A stretch of DNA of 64,000 nucleotides, from the NCBI RefSeq assembly GCF_000710345.2, contig NZ_KL537414.1:1-64000 (forward strand). The letters run 5' to 3'. Made by a program: the position numbers and the translations under genes. Below, in pieces: positions 28,542-37,752 of the stretch; position 1 is the stretch's first letter, and every line of letters starts with the position of its first letter. Source of the DNA: Curtobacterium sp. S6. Its GTDB lineage: Bacteria > Actinomycetota > Actinomycetes > Actinomycetales > Micrococcaceae. The notes below the pieces were generated by a model that did not search any database, was not told the origin of the DNA, and saw only the letters and a program-made list of their open reading frames with translations.

Positions 28542-28642
28542 TCCACCGGGCACGGCCCAGTGCGAGGAGATGACCGGGAACGACACGCGAGATCATCACT
28601 GATGAGAAGAAACAACGGAACGGGACGTTCCGATCTCTGCGA

Positions 28643-29920
28643 GTGCCCAACTACCGCTGGTGGTTTATTGGTGCGCTGATTTCCAACGTGGGGACCTGGA
28701 TGCAGCGCATCGCCCAGGACTGGTTGGTGTTCAACGACCTGTCCCACGAGGACTCGACGGCCATGGGAATCGTCATGGCCCTGCAATTCCTCCCGCAACT
28801 GGTGCTCGCGCCCTACGCGGGGCTGATCGCGGACCGCGCCGACCGCCGCAAGGTGCTGTACGTGACGCAAGGATCCATGGCGGTGCTTGCCGGCCTCCTG
28901 GGTGCGCTGGTTCTCAGCGGTGCGGCGCAACTGTGGCATGTTTACGTTTTTGCCTTGCTTCTGGGCGTGGTGACGGCCATCGACTCACCGGTCCGGCAAA
29001 CCTTCGTGTCCAACCTGGTCTCGGACCGGGACCTGCCGAATGCCGTGGCCCTGAACTCCATGTCCTTTAACTCGGCGCGCATGGTGGGCCCCGCGATCGC
29101 GGGCATCCTCGTGGCGGCGATGGGCTCCGGCCCGGTCTTTCTGATCAACACGGTGACCTTCCTGGCCATGATCGGGGCGATCGCCGTGATCAACACGAGC
29201 CGCCTCCGGCCCATGCCCCGGGTCTCCAAGGCGGGCTCGCGGATGCGCGACGGGTTGACCTACGTCAAGTCCCGCCCCGACATCCTGGTCGTCATGGTGG
29301 GAGCGTTCCTGGTCGGGACGTTCGGCATGAACTCCGCGATTAACATTGCGGCGATGGCGACGAGCGAATTCGGCTACGGTGCCAATCAATTCGGGTTCCT
29401 GAGCTCGACGATGGCCATCGGCTCCGTCGCGGGGACCCTGATGGCGGCCAAGCGTGAGCGGCCACGGCTGCGATTCATTTTTGGCGCGTCCGGGGCCTTC
29501 GGGCTGAGCTGCCTGGCCGCCGCGCTCTCGCCCAATGTTGTGGTCTTTGCGGTGATCCTGGTGCCCATGGGGCTGGCGGCGCTGACGTTTATTACCTCGG
29601 CGAACGCGTACGTGCAGGTCTCGACCGAACCGCAGATGCGTGGCCGGGTCATGAGCATCTATATGGCGGTGTTCATGGGAGGCACCCCGATCGGTGCACC
29701 GATCGTCGGGGTGATCAACGACGTCATGGGCGCACGCTGGGGACTCGGCGTTGCCGTGGTCGCCGGCATCGTGACCGCCGGCCTGGGCCTGGTCTGGTAC
29801 TGGCGCAGCCAAGATCTGCACCTGACCTTCGACCGTTCCCGGCGCGGCTTCGTGCGCCTGGAGAAGGACGCCGACTACTCACCGATCACCGCGGCCCTGG
29901 AAATCCAGGAACCGCGGTGA
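28643..29920 (+). CDS. MFS transporter (EntS/TIGR00900-like), unusual 5' end
   Basis: A 425-residue major facilitator of the MFS_3 type, related to EntS-like exporters. It has about 12 helices, GLIADRADRRKVL in loop 2-3, and a 25-residue polar tail. GTG 28643 is the only usual in-frame start near the N terminus. However, the conserved family motif FRSLRxPNYR begins in frame five codons upstream, and the frame stays open back to 28574 with no ATG, GTG or TTG. An ATG at 28570 in another frame reaches a stop at 28600. Either a rare start such as ATC 28592/28595 is used, or one base was gained or lost near 28585-28592. Confidence 0.8.
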   Translation: MPNYRWWFIGALISNVGTWMQRIAQDWLVFNDLSHEDSTAMGIVMALQFLPQLVLAPYAGLIADRADRRKVLYVTQGSMAVLAGLLGALVLSGAAQLWHVYVFALLLGVVTAIDSPVRQTFVSNLVSDRDLPNAVALNSMSFNSARMVGPAIAGILVAAMGSGPVFLINTVTFLAMIGAIAVINTSRLRPMPRVSKAGSRMRDGLTYVKSRPDILVVMVGAFLVGTFGMNSAINIAAMATSEFGYGANQFGFLSSTMAIGSVAGTLMAAKRERPRLRFIFGASGAFGLSCLAAALSPNVVVFAVILVPMGLAALTFITSANAYVQVSTEPQMRGRVMSIYMAVFMGGTPIGAPIVGVINDVMGARWGLGVAVVAGIVTAGLGLVWYWRSQDLHLTFDRSRRGFVRLEKDADYSPITAALEIQEPR

Positions 29921-29922
29921 TC
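29884..29922. terminator. Bidirectional hairpin between MFS gene and serC
   Basis: A perfect 11-bp stem (29884-29894 with 29912-29922), extended inside by CCTGG/CCAGG, spans the stop codon of the MFS gene and faces the serC stop at 29941. No T run follows on either strand. Confidence 0.55.
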
Positions 29923-29940
29923 GTGGGCATCGCCGCGGCA

Positions 29941-31209
<1,269 letters not shown>

Positions 31210-31234
31210 TTACGAGAAGGGCGTTATACCTCCG

Positions 31235-31930
31235 ATGACGGACCTCGTCGACACAACAGAGATGTACCTCCGAACGATTCTGGATTTGGAGGAAGAAGGC
31301 ATCACCCCGATGCGCGCCCGTATCGCCGAGCGCCTGGACCATTCCGGACCAACCGTCTCGCAGACGATCGCCCGCATGGAAAGACACGGCTTGGTCCACG
31401 TGGAAAGCGACCGCTCGTTGTCGCTGACCCCCGAGGGCCGCGAGCGTGCGGTGTCCGTGATGCGCAAGCACCGCCTGGCCGAGAGGCTCTTGGCCGACGT
31501 CGTCGGGCTGGACATGGCCTATGTCCACGACGAGGCCTGCCGGTGGGAGCACGTCATGAGCGAACGCGTCGAGCGCCGTCTCGTGGAACTGCTCAATTCG
31601 CCCAAATTCTCGCCCTACGGCAACGCGATCCCCGGCCTAGAAAGCCTCGGCATCACGAGCGAACGGGACGATCCCAAGACGGTCACCCTGACCATCGCAG
31701 CCAAGGATTCTTCGCCCGATGATCGGTTCACGCTTGCTCGTTTTCCCGAGGTCCTGCAGGCCGACGTCGACGTGATGAAGGTGCTGGGTCGCGCCGGGCT
31801 GCACCGTGGGAGTGTTATCAGCATCGAGCCCAAGGCCGGCGCCATCCACGTCCAGGTGGAGGGGCAGGACGAAGGCGTCGACCTCGACCTGGAGATCGCC
31901 GACCACATCGTCGTCAAGCGCGGCGCCTGA
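31235..31930 (+). CDS. dtxR: Iron-dependent repressor, DtxR/IdeR type
   Basis: A 231-residue metal-dependent repressor with winged helix (1-70), dimer/metal domain (70-140) and SH3-like C-terminal domain (150-231). The metal ligands fall at the same numbers as in corynebacterial DtxR: Met10, Cys102, Glu105 and His106 in one site, His79, Glu83 and His98 in the other. Glu172 and Gln175 match the ancillary ligands of the SH3-like domain. Cys102, rather than Asp or Glu, points to iron instead of manganese. It heads a two-gene unit with tdk 6 nt after, and is divergent from serC. Targets are probably iron uptake and storage genes. Confidence 0.93.
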   Translation: MTDLVDTTEMYLRTILDLEEEGITPMRARIAERLDHSGPTVSQTIARMERHGLVHVESDRSLSLTPEGRERAVSVMRKHRLAERLLADVVGLDMAYVHDEACRWEHVMSERVERRLVELLNSPKFSPYGNAIPGLESLGITSERDDPKTVTLTIAAKDSSPDDRFTLARFPEVLQADVDVMKVLGRAGLHRGSVISIEPKAGAIHVQVEGQDEGVDLDLEIADHIVVKRGA

Positions 31931-31936
31931 GCGGTC

Positions 31937-32608
31937 GTGGCGAAGCTCTATTTTCGTTACGGAGCCATGAACTCCGGAAAATCCACCGCGCTCCTTCAAG
32001 CCGCGTTCAACTATGAAGAGCGCGGCCAGCGTGTCCTGTTGGCGAAGCCCCGCGTGGATACCAAGGGGGAGTCGCAGATCGTGTCGAGGCTCGGGGTGGC
32101 GAGAGACGTCAATTTCCTCCTCGGCCCCGAGGAATCGGCCCGCGCGACCTTTCTCCATCACGCGGCCGGGGACGAGGGCGGCCTCCAGCTACGCGTGGAG
32201 CTTCCGCCGGTCGCGTGCCTGCTGGTCGACGAGGCGCAGTTTCTGACGCGCTCGCAGGTGGACGACCTCATGCGGATCGCCGTGCTCGACGACGTCCCCG
32301 TGCTGGCTTACGGCATTCGGACCGATTTTCAGACCCGCGCTTTCCCAGGGTCGGGGCGGCTCTTGGAACTCGCCCACACGCTCGAAGAGCTCAAGACGAT
32401 TTGCCGGTGCGGACGCAAGGCCCTCTTTAACGGCCGCCGGGTGGGTGACCGATTCGTCTTCGCGGGAAGCCAGATCGCCATCGATGGTGAGGCCGTCACC
32501 TACGAATCTCTCTGCGCGACCTGTTACCTGCGGGAAACCGGCGGTCGCTTGGGGGACGGGGTCGACCCGGATGGCGCGTCCGAGCACCCAAAGGTCACGA
32601 CTCCTTGA
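31937..32608 (+). CDS. tdk: Thymidine kinase
   Basis: A 223-residue type II thymidine kinase, which makes dTMP from thymidine and ATP for DNA precursor salvage. The P-loop is GAMNSGKST (9-17), the catalytic base Glu99 is in VDEAQF, and the structural zinc is held by Cys156, Cys158, Cys193 and Cys196. The GTG start is 6 nt after the dtxR stop, so the two are co-transcribed. Confidence 0.95.
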   Translation: MAKLYFRYGAMNSGKSTALLQAAFNYEERGQRVLLAKPRVDTKGESQIVSRLGVARDVNFLLGPEESARATFLHHAAGDEGGLQLRVELPPVACLLVDEAQFLTRSQVDDLMRIAVLDDVPVLAYGIRTDFQTRAFPGSGRLLELAHTLEELKTICRCGRKALFNGRRVGDRFVFAGSQIAIDGEAVTYESLCATCYLRETGGRLGDGVDPDGASEHPKVTTP

Positions 32609-32901
32609 CCAAACGGCGGATCACCTTAATCGTTTCGTGATCCAATCCTCCGTGAGAGCCGAGCGCCCCGGGCCGGTTTAAGGTCGATTTTCGAGGACGT
32701 TAACCTTCTGTGCGAGAGGACACGTTAAAATTTTGGGGAGGAATCGGTGTGGTGTATCACTCCGTGCGGGCGCCCTTCGATCCCCATCATGGCGGGGATC
32801 GGGCAGGTCCTTCCGGCTACGGGGGTCGGCGAGATGTGGCGCGCGTCAAGGCCGGAAACCCGTTCCGAATCGTGCTTGTACGGGGTTGCCGTGATCAAAA
32901 C
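32609..32901. other. Non-coding gap upstream of the riboswitch promoter
   Basis: No convincing gene is seen. An inverted repeat GGATCAC (32618-32624) with GTGATCC (32637-32643) lies just after tdk and may help end its transcript. A -10-like TAAAAT lies at 32726-32731, and GGGGAGG at 32735-32741 resembles a ribosome site in front of a short open frame that runs to 32973 and enters the riboswitch. I do not call that frame a gene. Confidence 0.4.
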
Positions 32902-32930
32902 GTGACTTTTGGTGATCGTGTGTGTACGCT
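32902..32930 (+). promoter_or_regulatory. Promoter of the riboswitch-NlpC/P60 transcript
   Basis: GTGACT (32902-32907) and TACGCT (32925-32930) are 17 bp apart. The predicted start near 32937 is about 30 nt before the aptamer. The match to consensus is moderate. Confidence 0.5.
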
Positions 32931-32965
32931 CGTAATCGTGCCAATCACTGGTCGAGACGGCACCA

Positions 32966-33146
32966 CCGAGTAGAACGCCTAGCTCTGCCACTACGCGGTG
33001 AAACCAAAAAAACCAAACACGTCCGATGGCAGAGGCGGGGGACCCAATCATCTGGGTTCTTCCTCGTAAGAGCCCTTGGGGTTAAGTCGCTCAGGCGACC
33101 GGGTGTCTCCCATCCGAACCCGACAGCTCACCTCGCAGGCACAGGG
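32966..33146 (+). ncRNA. c-di-AMP riboswitch (ydaO-yuaA leader)
   Basis: The region has the signature blocks of the ydaO/yuaA aptamer in actinobacterial form. GCGGGGGACCCAA lies near 33035, GGGGTTAAGTCGC followed by a short hairpin (GTCGC TCAG GCGAC) lies at 33079-33099, and the hallmark CCCGACAGCTCACCTCGCAGGC lies at 33119-33140. This class binds cyclic di-AMP and is known in actinobacteria upstream of wall-hydrolase genes. The aptamer ends only 3 nt before the ribosome site GGGAGGA (33144-33150), so control of translation is possible. No clear intrinsic terminator is seen between aptamer and gene. Confidence 0.92.
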
Positions 33147-33162
33147 AGGAAAAACTTTTATC

Positions 33163-33771
33163 ATGGCTAAGCACATCGCGCGTCACCGCGCAGCAACCCA
33201 GTCCCACGTCGTCCGTAACACCGGTATCGCAGTTGCCGCCGCCGGCGTCGTTGCAGGTTCCGTCGCCCCGGCTAACGCTTTCGCCGAGGCCGCTCCGGTC
33301 CAGAACACCGCCGCCACCACTCAGGCGACCAACGTTCAGACCGTTGACTACTCCACCGATTACAGCAACCAGGGTCAGACCGTCGACAACGCCGCTGCCA
33401 GCACCGGCGCTGCCACCGGTAGCCGCGCCAAGATCGTTGAGGACGCCAAGTCCGGCATCGGCGGCTCCTACGTGTGGGGCGGCAAGAGCTTCAAGGCTTG
33501 GGACTGCTCCGGCTTCGTCTCCTACGTTGCCGCTCAGTCCGGCGTTCAGCTGGATTCCTACACCTACTCGATGAAGGATCAGCTGACCCCGACCTCGGCT
33601 CCGCAGCCGGGCGACATCGTCTTCACCAACAACTACGCCCACGTCGGCATCTACCTGGGTAACGGCGAGATGGTCTCCGCTCTCAACCCCAGCCAGGGCA
33701 CCATCATCACCTCGGTCGATGGTGGCGGAATGATGCCGGTTGATGGCTACTACAGCATGCCGGGAATGTAA
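33163..33771 (+). CDS. Secreted NlpC/P60 peptidoglycan hydrolase
   Basis: A 202-residue exported endopeptidase expected to cut stem peptides of peptidoglycan. A signal peptide (about 1-41, ending ANAFA) is followed by an Ala/Thr/Gln-rich linker (42-88) and a compact NlpC/P60 domain (88-202). The catalytic Cys115 is in WDCSGFVSY and His160 in YAHVGIYLG. It is small and lacks the coiled coil seen in RipA-type proteins. GGGAGGA precedes the ATG by 12 nt. Codon use is strongly biased, suggesting high expression. The c-di-AMP riboswitch and the strong terminator make this a single regulated unit. Confidence 0.94.
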   Translation: MAKHIARHRAATQSHVVRNTGIAVAAAGVVAGSVAPANAFAEAAPVQNTAATTQATNVQTVDYSTDYSNQGQTVDNAAASTGAATGSRAKIVEDAKSGIGGSYVWGGKSFKAWDCSGFVSYVAAQSGVQLDSYTYSMKDQLTPTSAPQPGDIVFTNNYAHVGIYLGNGEMVSALNPSQGTIITSVDGGGMMPVDGYYSMPGM

Positions 33772-33806
33772 TTTCCGTAACTCAAGTTTCACTTTGTGAG
33801 GCACGA

Positions 33807-33843
33807 GGGGCGTCCGGGAGGGAAACCCGGACGCCCCTTTTTT
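33807..33843 (+). terminator. Terminator of the NlpC/P60 gene
   Basis: A perfect 12-bp stem (33807-33818 with 33826-33837) followed directly by six T (33838-33843). This is a textbook intrinsic terminator 36 nt after the stop codon. Confidence 0.95.
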
Positions 33844-33867
33844 GCGCCATATCCCAGGTGCGCGTCC

Positions 33868-33873
33868 TATCAT
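33868..33873 (+). promoter_or_regulatory. -10 box, leaderless start of small membrane protein
   Basis: TATCAT ends 6 nt before the ATG at 33880. The GGAG in between is 2 nt from the ATG, too close for a ribosome site. Confidence 0.5.
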
Positions 33874-33879
33874 GGAGTC

Positions 33880-34107
33880 ATGCCCCCACAGTTCGAACCT
33901 CCCCGAAGTAGCAGCGACAAAGAGTTCCAGGCCATGGCCGTCGGCATGGTCGCCGGAGCCATCCCCGGAATCGTGATCGGGCTGATCCTGTCGCTGTCCC
34001 TCGGTAACCCCGCGATGTGGGTCTCCATCGTGGGCGGAATTGGCATCGTGATCGGGCTGATTTCCGCGGTCATCTATTCCAAGCGGCGGTCGCGGAAGAC
34101 CCGCTAG
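33880..34107 (+). CDS. Small two-helix membrane protein
   Basis: A 75-residue hypothetical protein. A short polar N terminus (1-20) is followed by two glycine-rich membrane helices (about 22-43 and 46-66) and a basic tail KRRSRKTR. The frame can be opened earlier at 33796, but that runs through the terminator of the gene before it, so ATG 33880 is chosen. Its stop overlaps that of the converging DUF4031-HD gene by four bases. Family unknown to me. Confidence 0.6.
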   Translation: MPPQFEPPRSSSDKEFQAMAVGMVAGAIPGIVIGLILSLSLGNPAMWVSIVGGIGIVIGLISAVIYSKRRSRKTR

Positions 34108-34997
34108 AACTCCCTGAGGCGACGCACCTCCGCGGCGACGTTCGCTCTGGCCCGGGCTTCCCAGCGGTCACGGGCGCCGCGGGTGAGAAACATCCGGTCC
34201 TGAGCCAGGAAGCCCTCGAGGATCGTGGCCCGCGCGGCGCAAAACTCTCGGTCGGGGACGTGCGCGTATTCCGCGCGCACGTCCGCCGCGTAGCGGTCGT
34301 ACCTGGCCCCCGGAGCGGCAAGGATCCCCAGATCGGCATCGTGGAATAGCGGCCAGAGCGGATCCCTGCACTCCTGCGTGTGATCGGCCGTCGCGTCGAT
34401 GAGGTCGACGGCGCGGCTCAGCTCGTCGGGCACCATGATCCCCTCGAGTTCCCGGCCGCACAGTTGAGCGCTACGCGTTTCGTCCTGCCCGGGAACGCCG
34501 TCGTAGATCGCGTCGTGGTACCAGGCCGCGGCACGGAGAATTCGCGACGAGGACGCCTCCGAGGGGCCGTCCTGGGTGAGGACCGCCAGATGTTCCAGGA
34601 CCTCGCCGAGGTGGACCGACGAATGGTAGCCGCGGTTCGGGGCCTCCCAGCGCCCCAGGAGAACGCGCCCCAGCTCGGGGTGACCCGGCGCCAGGGCCTC
34701 CCAATCCCGGAGCAGACGGGCACGAATCTTCGCGGGCCGTTCCTTGGCCGGAATCCGGAGGGGAGAGGCTATCAGCCGCCGCACGAGCTCATTCGCGGAG
34801 ACCTGCCTCGCGCCGTGGGCCACGGCCACCTCGATGAGATGAGCGGGGACATCGTAGTGATCTTGGTCAAAGGCCCTGGGGCTCAGGCCGGTGCGTCGGG
34901 CCACGTCGTGGAGCTCGTCGAGGCGGAAGTCCGAGACCATGTGGGCGAACATTGTGCCGTGCGCGGGCCATAAAGGCTGATCAATCCATACGGTCAT
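34104..34997 (-). CDS. DUF4031 domain fused to HD-domain protein
   Basis: A 297-residue fusion. Residues 1-80 are a DUF4031 domain (TVWIDQPLWPAHGTMFAHMVSD is its family start). Residues ~88-297 form an HD-type metal-dependent phosphohydrolase-like domain, with His125, His129, His161-Asp162 (WYHDAIYD) and a later HDAD. In many actinobacteria DUF4031 and the HD protein appear as a single polypeptide or as neighbours. The substrate is unknown; HD proteins often act on nucleotides. The start ATG 34997 follows GGAG closely. Its last four bases overlap the converging small membrane gene. Confidence 0.83.
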   Translation of the reverse strand: MTVWIDQPLWPAHGTMFAHMVSDFRLDELHDVARRTGLSPRAFDQDHYDVPAHLIEVAVAHGARQVSANELVRRLIASPLRIPAKERPAKIRARLLRDWEALAPGHPELGRVLLGRWEAPNRGYHSSVHLGEVLEHLAVLTQDGPSEASSSRILRAAAWYHDAIYDGVPGQDETRSAQLCGRELEGIMVPDELSRAVDLIDATADHTQECRDPLWPLFHDADLGILAAPGARYDRYAADVRAEYAHVPDREFCAARATILEGFLAQDRMFLTRGARDRWEARARANVAAEVRRLREF

Positions 34998-35039
34998 GAC
35001 TCCAGCATCGCACGCGAACCCTGTAGAGTAGAGCGGTGC

Positions 35040-35112
35040 GCCCTCGTAGCTCAGGGGATAGAGCACGGCTCTCCTAAAGCCGGTGTCGGTGGTTCGAATC
35101 CACTCGGGGGCA
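35040..35112 (+). tRNA. tRNA-Arg (anticodon CCT)
   Basis: A 73-nt cloverleaf. The acceptor arm is GCCCTCG with CGGGGGC and discriminator A. The anticodon stem CGGCT/AGCCG encloses CTCCTAA, with CCT at 35073-35075, and the T-loop has GGTTCGAATCC. It reads AGG. TAGAGT at 35024-35029 is a possible -10 box. CCA is not encoded. No integrase or attachment repeat adjoins, though tRNA-Arg(CCT) genes are frequent integration sites. Confidence 0.97.
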
Positions 35113-35190
35113 CTCTTTACTGACGCATCTTTTCGTTGCGTATCTGCCGCAATCCCCGCCGAGCCTACTCCCGGGGAAATCTCTTTTCCC

Positions 35191-35218
35191 TTGTCATCTG
35201 CCTAACAACGGCCAGAAT
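35191..35218 (+). promoter_or_regulatory. Promoter of DHA2 transporter gene
   Basis: TTGTCA (35191-35196) and CAGAAT (35213-35218) are 16 bp apart. The predicted start near 35225 is about 75 nt before the chosen ATG. Confidence 0.6.
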
Positions 35219-35301
35219 GGTCACGGGAACGGATCGATCGATGACGCTGTGACGTCGTGGATCTCGGCGTAAACCCACCCGGCCACACGAAAGTAGACGT
35301 C

Positions 35302-36936
35302 ATGAACTCAGATTATTCGCCTCGGCACGCGTCGACTCAGCGTGAAGACCACGAGGAACCCGCGACCCAGGCCCGCGCGACCGGGGCCGAACGCACCGCA
35401 GCGGCGGACCGGCCGGGCGCGGACCGAACCGGCACGGGTCAGCACCACATCACGGACACACGGCCGGCGGTTGAGGACAAGACCGCCTGGGGAGCCCTGT
35501 GGGCCATCGTGATCGGCTTCTTCATGATCCTCGTCGACGGGACCATCGTCTCCACGGCCATGCCGGCGATCATGAAACACCTCGACGCGGATATCAACCA
35601 GACGGTCTGGGTCACGAGCGCCTACCTGCTCGCTTACGCCGTGCCCCTGCTCATCACGGGTCGGCTCGGGGACCGGCTGGGGCCGGGCCGCATGTATCTC
35701 GGCGGGCTCGTGCTGTTCACCGCCGCGTCGCTCTGGTGCGGGCTGTCCGGTTCCATCGAGACGCTGATCGTGGCCCGCGTCTTCCAGGGCCTCGGCGCCG
35801 CGATCATGACACCTCAGACGATGGCGATCATCACCCGCATGTTCCCGGCCGAGCGTCGCGGCGCGGCGATGGGCGTCTGGGGAGCGACCGCCGGCGTGGC
35901 GAGCCTCGTCGGACCGATCCTGGGTGGCGTTCTGGTCGACACCCTGGGCTGGGAATGGATCTTCTTCGTCAACATCCCGGTGGGCATCTTCGCCTTTATC
36001 CGTGCGTGGCAGAAGCTCCCGGCCTTCCCGATCCATACCCACAAGATGGATTATCTCGGCGTGCTCCTGAGCGCGGTGGCGATGTTCCTCATCGTCTTCG
36101 GAATCCAAGAGGGTAAAGGTCACGACTGGGGCCAGATCTGGGGGCCCATCACGGTCCCCGAGCTCATCATCGCCGGCGTGGTGCTCCTGATCCTCTTTGT
36201 CGTCTGGCAGAAGGTCACCCGCGCGGAGCCCCTGATTCCGCTCTCGCTCTTCAAGGACCGCAACTTTTCGCTCGGCAACATGGCGATCAGCATGGTCGGC
36301 CTGATGATCGTGTCCTTCGCCCTGCCGCTGATGCTCTTCTACCAGCTCGTGCGGGGAATGACGCCCACGCAGGCTGCCTTGATGACGGCGCCCATGGCGG
36401 TCGTCTCGGGTGTCCTCGCACCGGTCGTTGGAAAGATGCTCACGGCCGGCCGAGCTCCGTTCATCGCCGTCTTCGGTCTGCTCATGAACGCGATCGGCCT
36501 GGCCGGCTACTGGTGGCTCATGTCTCCCGACACGACCATTTGGTTCCTGCTGTTGCCGTCGCTCGTGATGGGCATCGGGGGCGCCTGCATGTGGGCCCCC
36601 ATCTCGATCACGACGACGCGCGATCTGACGCCGAGCCAATCCGGGGCCGGGTCCGGCATCTTCAACACCACCCGACAGGTCGGCGCGGTGCTCGGCACGT
36701 CGTTGATCTCCATGATGATGGAGAGCCGCCTGGCCGCGAACCTGCCGCAGATGTCGGGATCGGCTCCCTCCGGCGAAGCGGCCGGCGGGGCCACGCAGCT
36801 TCCCGAGATGCTGCGGGACGGTTACGCGACGGCCATGGGGGAGTCCATTCTTCTGCCCGCGGCGGCGATCCTCGTGGCGACCGTGGTCGCGGCCTTCTTC
36901 CGCCGCCGGGGGATGAAGCGGCCGGTCACGTCCTAG
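35302..36936 (+). CDS. DHA2-family MFS multidrug efflux transporter
   Basis: A 544-residue exporter of the 14-helix DHA2 (EmrB/QacA) type. A polar N-terminal tail (1-58) precedes the first helix (GALWAIVIGFFMILVDGTIV). DGTIVSTAMP, WVTSAYLLAYA, GRLGDRLGPGRMY and GATAGVASLVGPILGG are family motifs. It should expel drugs or dyes using the proton gradient. I chose ATG 35302; GTG 35257 is an alternative start and neither has a good ribosome site. No TetR or MarR regulator adjoins, which is unusual for this group. Confidence 0.88.
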   Translation: MNSDYSPRHASTQREDHEEPATQARATGAERTAAADRPGADRTGTGQHHITDTRPAVEDKTAWGALWAIVIGFFMILVDGTIVSTAMPAIMKHLDADINQTVWVTSAYLLAYAVPLLITGRLGDRLGPGRMYLGGLVLFTAASLWCGLSGSIETLIVARVFQGLGAAIMTPQTMAIITRMFPAERRGAAMGVWGATAGVASLVGPILGGVLVDTLGWEWIFFVNIPVGIFAFIRAWQKLPAFPIHTHKMDYLGVLLSAVAMFLIVFGIQEGKGHDWGQIWGPITVPELIIAGVVLLILFVVWQKVTRAEPLIPLSLFKDRNFSLGNMAISMVGLMIVSFALPLMLFYQLVRGMTPTQAALMTAPMAVVSGVLAPVVGKMLTAGRAPFIAVFGLLMNAIGLAGYWWLMSPDTTIWFLLLPSLVMGIGGACMWAPISITTTRDLTPSQSGAGSGIFNTTRQVGAVLGTSLISMMMESRLAANLPQMSGSAPSGEAAGGATQLPEMLRDGYATAMGESILLPAAAILVATVVAAFFRRRGMKRPVTS

Positions 36937-36961
36937 CTCGTTGCGTTTGCTCCCGTCGGGC

Positions 36962-37660
36962 TCAGCGGAGAGGCTGTTGCCCCTCGAGCTCGCCACGGGA
37001 GAAGGCATCGAACTTGCCGCGAACCAACCGGACCGCGAGCCACACGGCCTCGACGATCATGATCGCCAACAGGGCCCAGCGGACGGTCAGGAGAATCGCG
37101 GAAGCCACGGGGGCGGCGCCATCCGGTGCGGCCAGGGCTGCGTCGGTCACGGCGTTGCCCACGATGAAGATCACCAGGTAGGCCAGCGGGGCCGACCACA
37201 GCGCCCAGCGTGCCCTCCCTCGGGGAACGGAACGGCCGATCATCGCGACCCACGCGAGGCTCACGAACAGAGGCGTGAGCAACCCCCAGGACCAGTGGAC
37301 CGCGGAATAGGCGCTCCGGCCACCATCGCCCATGGACTCGGAGATTCCGGCGGCGTCCCGCGGGAAGGTGAACGGCCGGAACTCGGGCAACGCGACGCGG
37401 GTCTGCGAGCCGAGCTGGGGGAGCATCCACGCGTGGAGGGCGGCGAACAGGAGGGCCGCGACCACGAAGAGGACCACGACGATCATTCCGGATGAGGATT
37501 TTTGGGGATTCGGGCGGCCCGCCGGGACCCACTCCCCGGGACCGATGCCGTCGCCGCGCCCCTCCGTGGATGGCGTGGGCCCCCGCCGTGCCCGCTCGGG
37601 GGCCGGTGCCGGATTCGCGGCGGCCTCTCCGTATAGTCGCTGCTTCTGGCCCTTGGACAT
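36962..37660 (-). CDS. Four-helix membrane protein of unknown function
   Basis: A 232-residue hypothetical protein. The N terminus (1-58) is charged and Pro-rich. One membrane helix follows at ~60-82, and a group of three further helices at ~120-215. I chose the second ATG (MSKGQKQRLYG), with GGAG 8 nt upstream; the first ATG at 37666 is too close. It is divergent from pcrA and converges on the DHA2 gene. I do not recognise a family. Confidence 0.65.
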   Translation of the reverse strand: MSKGQKQRLYGEAAANPAPAPERARRGPTPSTEGRGDGIGPGEWVPAGRPNPQKSSSGMIVVVLFVVAALLFAALHAWMLPQLGSQTRVALPEFRPFTFPRDAAGISESMGDGGRSAYSAVHWSWGLLTPLFVSLAWVAMIGRSVPRGRARWALWSAPLAYLVIFIVGNAVTDAALAAPDGAAPVASAILLTVRWALLAIMIVEAVWLAVRLVRGKFDAFSRGELEGQQPLR

Positions 37661-37752
37661 ACCCATAGCTCCATTATGAACCCCGCGGCTTGATGCACTG
37701 AACCGGCGGGGGACTCCGAATCGAAACTATGTTCGCCTAGACTGGGGGAAGT

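Noticed and set aside
32710-32973. 87-codon open frame upstream of the NlpC/P60 gene, with a GGGGAGG inside it
   Set aside because: It runs through the promoter and into the riboswitch, and its translation shows no domain; more likely non-coding.
35040-35300. Possible integration site at tRNA-Arg(CCT)
   Set aside because: No integrase, no repeat of the tRNA 3' end further on, and flanking genes are ordinary chromosomal ones.
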